Both the position numbers and the translations under genes were made by a program. Of a DNA stretch of 64,000 bases, positions 60,428 to 64,000 are shown in pieces. The notes under the pieces were generated by a model. That model was given only the letters and a program-made list of their open reading frames with translations, was not told the DNA's origin and did not search any database. Origin of the DNA: an uncultured Nitrosomonas sp. (lineage in GTDB: Bacteria > Pseudomonadota > Gammaproteobacteria > Burkholderiales > Nitrosomonadaceae); NCBI GenBank assembly GCA_949281375.1, contig CASDLT010000003.1, forward strand, positions 1 through 64,000, written 5' to 3'. How positions within the stretch are numbered: the stretch's first letter is position 1; each line of letters starts with the position of its first letter.

Positions 60428-61777
60428 TTAATGGCGTTGCAGTTTCCGAAAAATATGCCGAACCCCCGTCACGATGAAGAAAACACCCAGCACCACCACC
60501 GGAATCGCCATTCCGGTGACTAATTCTACGTCGAGATCGTGCCCTGCCGCCTTGAGTGCTTTCAAGCCATATCCAAGAATGCCGAGCAGATAATAGCTCA
60601 ATACCACCACCGACAAGCCTTCGACCGTCTCCTGCATGCGCAATTGCACATGCGCACGGTTATCCATAGATTTAAGCAAATCGCGAATCTGGCCTTCCAT
60701 CGACAAATCAACGCGAGTGCGCAACAACGCCGAAGCTCGCCCCAATCGCGTAGATAACGTTTCCAGCTTGGTATGAACCAGTTCGCATGTGCCCATTGCG
60801 GAAGACAGTCGCTGGATCATGAATTCCTGTAACATCTGCAAACCTTCGATCCGTTCTTCGCGCAGTTCGGTAATGCGCAGCTTGACGATATTGTAATAAG
60901 CCCGCGAGGCATTGAAACGGTGACTTGTCTGCGCTGACATCCGCTCGGTCTCAGCTGCCAATTTCGTCAATTCCTCAAGCAATCGCTGTTCATCTTCTAT
61001 GCTGTTAGTCTCGACATTGCTGGCAATCAGCGCCGCCAACCGCTGATCGGCGCGCTCCAGCCGCGGAATGATTTTTCGAGTGACCGGCAATGGCAACATC
61101 GCCAGCATGCGATAGGTCTCGATTTCCAGCAACCGCTGAACCAGTCGTCCCACTTGGCGGCTGCGCAGGTTGTCGTCATGAATCAGGATGCGACCGAAGT
61201 TATCCTTGTGAATCTGATTGTCGCTCCAAACACTGGCTGCTCCGCCGGCGACTTTGGAGCCGATGACCGTACCCGATGAGAATAGCGTTACCAGCTCGTG
61301 CAAACTGCGTTTCGGCCGTGACCGGTCTTCCAATGCGATATGTGTCGCCACCAATAACTCGCCTGGCAACCGCGCCACCCATTCTGCCGGCACCTCGTTG
61401 ATGGCCGGATGTTCAAACGGAACATTAAAAGGCTTGGCGCGATAAATGGTATAGGTCGAATATTCCGTATGGCGCTCCCAGCGCAATCGGAAGTCTCCAA
61501 AGTCGGCGCTGAAGTCGCTTTCATGAGCACCCGGCGGATTGATGCCGTAACGTATGCAAAGTTCACCCAGCAACTGGCGCTCCTGATCAACCCGATCGCG
61601 CTCAGATATCAACACCAGATGTGAAAGCTCGAAAGGAGGAGCCAGTAATTCATAAGCAACCGAATTCAGTTCGGTATGTAATTCCAGTCTTTCCGGATAT
61701 TCCGGCACATGCAGGGATGATTGCCGGGAAAATTGCTGCTCTGCTGACGTTGCAGTGAATGACGCGTGAACATTCAT
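60428..61777 (-). CDS. DUF3422-family membrane-anchored protein
   Basis: 449 residues from ATG 61777 (MNVHASFTATSAEQ). A frame to 61849 adds unconserved residues. A soluble part with HTEYSTYTIYRAKPF and FGRILIHDDNLRSRQVGRLV leads to a long helical, coiled-coil region and two C-terminal membrane helices (VVVLSYYLLGILGYGL and IPVVVLGVFFIVTGV). This is the layout of the DUF3422 family, whose function is unknown. Convergent with sdaA, ends 20 bases apart. Confidence 0.85.
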   Translation of the reverse strand: MNVHASFTATSAEQQFSRQSSLHVPEYPERLELHTELNSVAYELLAPPFELSHLVLISERDRVDQERQLLGELCIRYGINPPGAHESDFSADFGDFRLRWERHTEYSTYTIYRAKPFNVPFEHPAINEVPAEWVARLPGELLVATHIALEDRSRPKRSLHELVTLFSSGTVIGSKVAGGAASVWSDNQIHKDNFGRILIHDDNLRSRQVGRLVQRLLEIETYRMLAMLPLPVTRKIIPRLERADQRLAALIASNVETNSIEDEQRLLEELTKLAAETERMSAQTSHRFNASRAYYNIVKLRITELREERIEGLQMLQEFMIQRLSSAMGTCELVHTKLETLSTRLGRASALLRTRVDLSMEGQIRDLLKSMDNRAHVQLRMQETVEGLSVVVLSYYLLGILGYGLKALKAAGHDLDVELVTGMAIPVVVLGVFFIVTGVRHIFRKLQRH

Positions 61778-62145
61778 AAACAATGGCCTGATTATATTAA
61801 AACAAGTGGTTATTCGCTTGATCTGACATGATCCAGCAAGACATAACATACCGAAACAAGATGATCTGTCGATGAATCTTTTATGACAAACTCATGAACC
61901 GATGCAGCAGGGTCGGCAGGAACTTCATGCAGCAACTTTCTAAAAGCCTCGTCCGTTAATTCTCGCCCAAACCAAAACTGTTGAACGCACTGTTCTCATT
62001 GCTGTACCGAACATTTGCCCTTCTCGCTACCAGCATTTTTTACTAGTACATCGATGAATGATCTGTGTATCATCGTTCATGCGATGCCAAACCTTGGCCG
62101 CACAATATAACCCAATTACTACACAAACAAACAGAGGGGAAAATC
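61778..62145. other. Divergent spacer
   Basis: About 370 bases between the DUF3422 gene and a small membrane-protein gene. No gene, RNA or clear promoter is recognised. Confidence 0.4.
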
Positions 62146-62604
62146 ATGGGCGCCATTTTCTTTTATATAGTCGTTTATTTCGTTGGATACTACGGTTCCA
62201 ACATCCTGAATATGCTTACAGTACGACCGCTGGTGAACAATCGCTATATGGCGGCACTCATGCCCGTCTATGGAATAGCCGCGATGCATGCGTACATGAT
62301 CGTCACACGGCCATTGCCGGCAGGCGCTGACATCACGATCGAATATGCCTTGCTGGTATTCGTCACGTTGCCGGTGGTGGTGGTGACGTTGGGTGCAACC
62401 TATTTCATGTGGAATCATAAAGCCAAGCAGGACGATCATTCTGAACATTCCACCGAGGACGGACAGCCGGCAGCTGAAGCGTTAGCTGCCAAGACCCCAT
62501 TGCCGGACACACACGCTCAGGCTGAAAGCAGTGACTCAACGACTCCACATTCGACCCAGACCATGGACACCGCTGACAAGCCCAGCGATACCAAACCTCA
62601 TTAA
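62146..62604 (+). CDS. Small membrane protein with hydrophilic tail, unknown function
   Basis: 152 residues from ATG 62146, GAGGGG nine bases upstream. Three hydrophobic segments lie in about 3-20, 38-54 and 66-90 (TIEYALLVFVTLPVVVVTLG). The last 55 residues are an acidic/His/Thr-rich, disordered-looking tail (for example DDHSEHSTEDGQPAAE). I do not recognise a family. The gene stands alone. Confidence 0.6.
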   Translation: MGAIFFYIVVYFVGYYGSNILNMLTVRPLVNNRYMAALMPVYGIAAMHAYMIVTRPLPAGADITIEYALLVFVTLPVVVVTLGATYFMWNHKAKQDDHSEHSTEDGQPAAEALAAKTPLPDTHAQAESSDSTTPHSTQTMDTADKPSDTKPH

Positions 62605-62731
62605 GGTCGTTCTCAGCAAGCCGCAAGCGAGGATCAGGCTGGACTGTTCATTGACTGATCACAAACCATGCTTGCTGAACTGATTTCAGCCCGGCCTGAC
62701 CGATTGCTGGCGATTGGGGAACTCCTTCAGC

Positions 62732-63202
62732 TTATCTGTCGACGATGACATGTTCCTTCTGTGCGCTCAGTGTGCCTTGTTGAATGATCGCCAGCGTCAG
62801 CCGTGAAATCGCCACTCGTTTGCCAGTGGCTTCCTCGATGATATCGGTCTGCCAGACCTGTGTGCGCCGGCCGGTATGCAGCGGGGTGCAAATGCCAATG
62901 ACATGACCTTTGGTCACGGCCCGGATGTGATTGATGTTCAATTCCAATCCTACCGCACGGTATTGTTCCGGATCGATCGTCATCCATCCTGACACGCTTC
63001 CCAGCGTTTCCGACAATACGCAACTCGCGCCGCCGTGCAGGATGCCAAACGGTTGCGTCGTTCGCTTATCCACCGGCATCCGTCCTTTCAGATAATCAGA
63101 TCCCAATTCGACGAATTCGATGCCGATATGCTGGCCCATGTTGGCATTCCTCAAGCCTTCCAAATAATCAATGGTATATTCTTTAAACCATAATGCGCTC
63201 AT
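62732..63202 (-). CDS. Hotdog-fold thioesterase (PaaI/YdiI type)
   Basis: 156 residues, ATG with AAGGAGAG upstream. The hotdog core has PFGILHGGASCVLSETLGS, with the HGG turn and the catalytic Glu, and the helix-strand region VGLELNINHIRAVTKG. Resembles MenI/YdiI-type acyl-CoA or DHNA-CoA thioesterases. Substrate is not determined. A thiolase gene lies about 450 bases further along the plus-strand coordinates, upstream on this strand, so a link to acyl-CoA metabolism is possible. Confidence 0.88.
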   Translation of the reverse strand: MSALWFKEYTIDYLEGLRNANMGQHIGIEFVELGSDYLKGRMPVDKRTTQPFGILHGGASCVLSETLGSVSGWMTIDPEQYRAVGLELNINHIRAVTKGHVIGICTPLHTGRRTQVWQTDIIEEATGKRVAISRLTLAIIQQGTLSAQKEHVIVDR

Positions 63203-63454
63203 AACTCTCCTTGTTGTGATTGATCACCGCAAGCCGTCTTCAGCGATGAAATAATAAAGGAACGGATTATAATGCAAGGAAGGTGCAGGGCGAACTGCCA
63301 AGCTGTAACAGGGATTAACAAAATATTTTCGGTTAGCCCTTGAGTTTGCTGATGAAGCGCTGATCGATCAAACAAACGAAATGCGTGCAAGCTGAAAAGA
63401 ATGCGACAACCGAAACCTACCAATCAGATAAGCCAAACCAGAAATGCACACGAA
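63203..63454. other. Intergenic stretch before MITE copy D
   Basis: Upstream region of the thioesterase gene, about 250 bases. A short minus-strand reading frame (63199-63423) has no support. Confidence 0.4.
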
Positions 63455-63594
63455 GGCAACGCCGATTAATTCACTGCACGAAGGAATCGCTTAGTTGCGC
63501 GCCACTCGCTCCTTCTCCATCGCTGATAGTCCTCGTTTATGTGTTCCGTGCGCCTTATGCTCCATCTCGTTCGCCGAATTAATCAGCATTTCCC
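63455..63594 (-). mobile_element. MITE-like element, copy D (inverted)
   Basis: 140 bases, opposite orientation to copies A-C. Ends are GGCAACGCCGATTAATTC (63455-63472) and GAATTAATCAGCATTTCCC (63576-63594). The 63473-63511 arm matches the right arm of the other copies. It lies 58 bases from the end of the thiolase gene. Confidence 0.75.
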
Positions 63595-63652
63595 TAATGA
63601 AGAAGTTAGCGCACGCTGCCGATCAATAGATTGCCGGCGACGACTCGCTGTG

Positions 63653-64000
63653 TTACAGCGCCTCAAACACCCCCGCAGCCCCCATACCGCTGCCGACACA
63701 CATGGTCACCATGCCGTATTTCTGATGGTGCCGCCGCAGTCCATGCAATAATGTCGCAACACGAATCGAACCGGTCGCACCCAAAGGATGACCCAAGGCA
63801 ATCGCTCCACCCAGCGGATTCACCTTGGCGCGATCCAGTCCGAGGTCGCGAATCACTGCCAGACTTTGCGCTGCAAATGCCTCGTTCAATTCAATCCAGT
63901 CCAGATCATCCTGTTTGATACCGGTTTGCGCCAATACCTTGGGAATCGCCTTCATCGGGCCGACGCCCATGATTTCAGGCGGCACGCCAATCACGGAATA
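63653..64000 (-). CDS. Acetyl-CoA acyltransferase (thiolase), C-terminal part
   Basis: About 116 codons are visible, running off the right edge (first codons read [12 protein letters not shown]). C-terminal thiolase motifs are intact: [32 protein letters not shown] with the catalytic His, and [15 protein letters not shown] with the second catalytic Cys. Whether it is an acetyl-CoA acetyltransferase (atoB/phaA type) or 3-ketoacyl-CoA thiolase (fadA) cannot be told from this end. Confidence 0.92.
   Translation of the reverse strand, partial: YSVIGVPPEIMGVGPMKAIPKVLAQTGIKQDDLDWIELNEAFAAQSLAVIRDLGLDRAKVNPLGGAIALGHPLGATGSIRVATLLHGLRRHHQKYGMVTMCVGSGMGAAGVFEAL

Noticed and set aside
62605..62731. 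Hairpin-like sequence between the small membrane protein and the thioesterase (TCAGCAAGC..GCTTGCTGA)
   Set aside because: Only a nine-base match over a long loop. Too weak for an RNA gene or terminator.

Overview
The window looks like chromosomal DNA of a betaproteobacterium, most likely an ammonia-oxidiser-like member of the Nitrosomonadaceae. This placement is an inference from gene order (gyrA-serC-serA-pheA-hisC-tyrA, argD-argF-argG, leuS-lptE-holA, divergent bamD/rluD), a base composition near 50% GC by eye, and protein similarity recalled from memory. No rRNA, tRNA or CRISPR array was found, and no intact insertion sequence or prophage.

Layout. 1-3,942 (minus strand): the 5' end of tuf, then fusA, rpsG and rpsL (str operon) with a good sigma-70 promoter before rpsL, then yajQ. 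3,981-7,437 (minus): argG, argF and argD. 7,891-16,030 (plus): gyrA followed by a serine/aromatic amino acid cluster (serC, serA, pheA, hisC, tyrA). 16,237-22,023: an orphan FecR-like membrane protein and two tandem cheW-mcp pairs, apparently a duplication. 22,927-25,061: small accessory genes (YgaP/DUF2892-like membrane protein, a VOC protein, an M48 lipoprotein protease, dodecin). 25,306-29,584: leuS-lptE-holA. 29,553-33,158: a PhoD-like phosphatase and a run of small stress or unknown genes. 33,276-34,519: a 142-bp MITE-like element beside an AT-rich secreted RTX protein with three 40-residue C-terminal repeats. 34,715-37,836: proA and a lipoyl-domain dihydrolipoamide dehydrogenase.

38,425-41,730 holds the most interesting cluster: three overlapping genes for a lipoprotein with a retropepsin-like domain, a membrane protein with an inactivated transglutaminase-like domain plus about seven helices, and an ATP-grasp ligase. 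The trio is recurrent in proteobacteria, and I know of no settled substrate. 41,952-48,275: a YcnI-like secreted protein, a small periplasmic protein, an Hpt-REC-REC-GGDEF signalling protein, a universal stress protein, and divergent bamD and rluD whose start codons overlap. 48,388-53,995: a porin, YchJ, a secreted possible TIM-barrel protein, greB, an SMR transporter and a 2-hydroxyacid dehydrogenase. 54,059-58,574: a PAS-rich GGDEF-EAL protein with a downstream lipoprotein. 59,028-64,000: sdaA, a DUF3422 protein, a small membrane protein, a hotdog thioesterase and the 3' end of a thiolase gene.

Four copies of an imperfect-palindromic element of about 140 bp (one internally deleted) lie between genes at 33.3, 46.3, 50.1 and 63.5 kb. 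They share ends close to GGAAGCGCTGATTAAT and look like non-autonomous mobile elements. A weaker candidate for a second family lies before gyrA.
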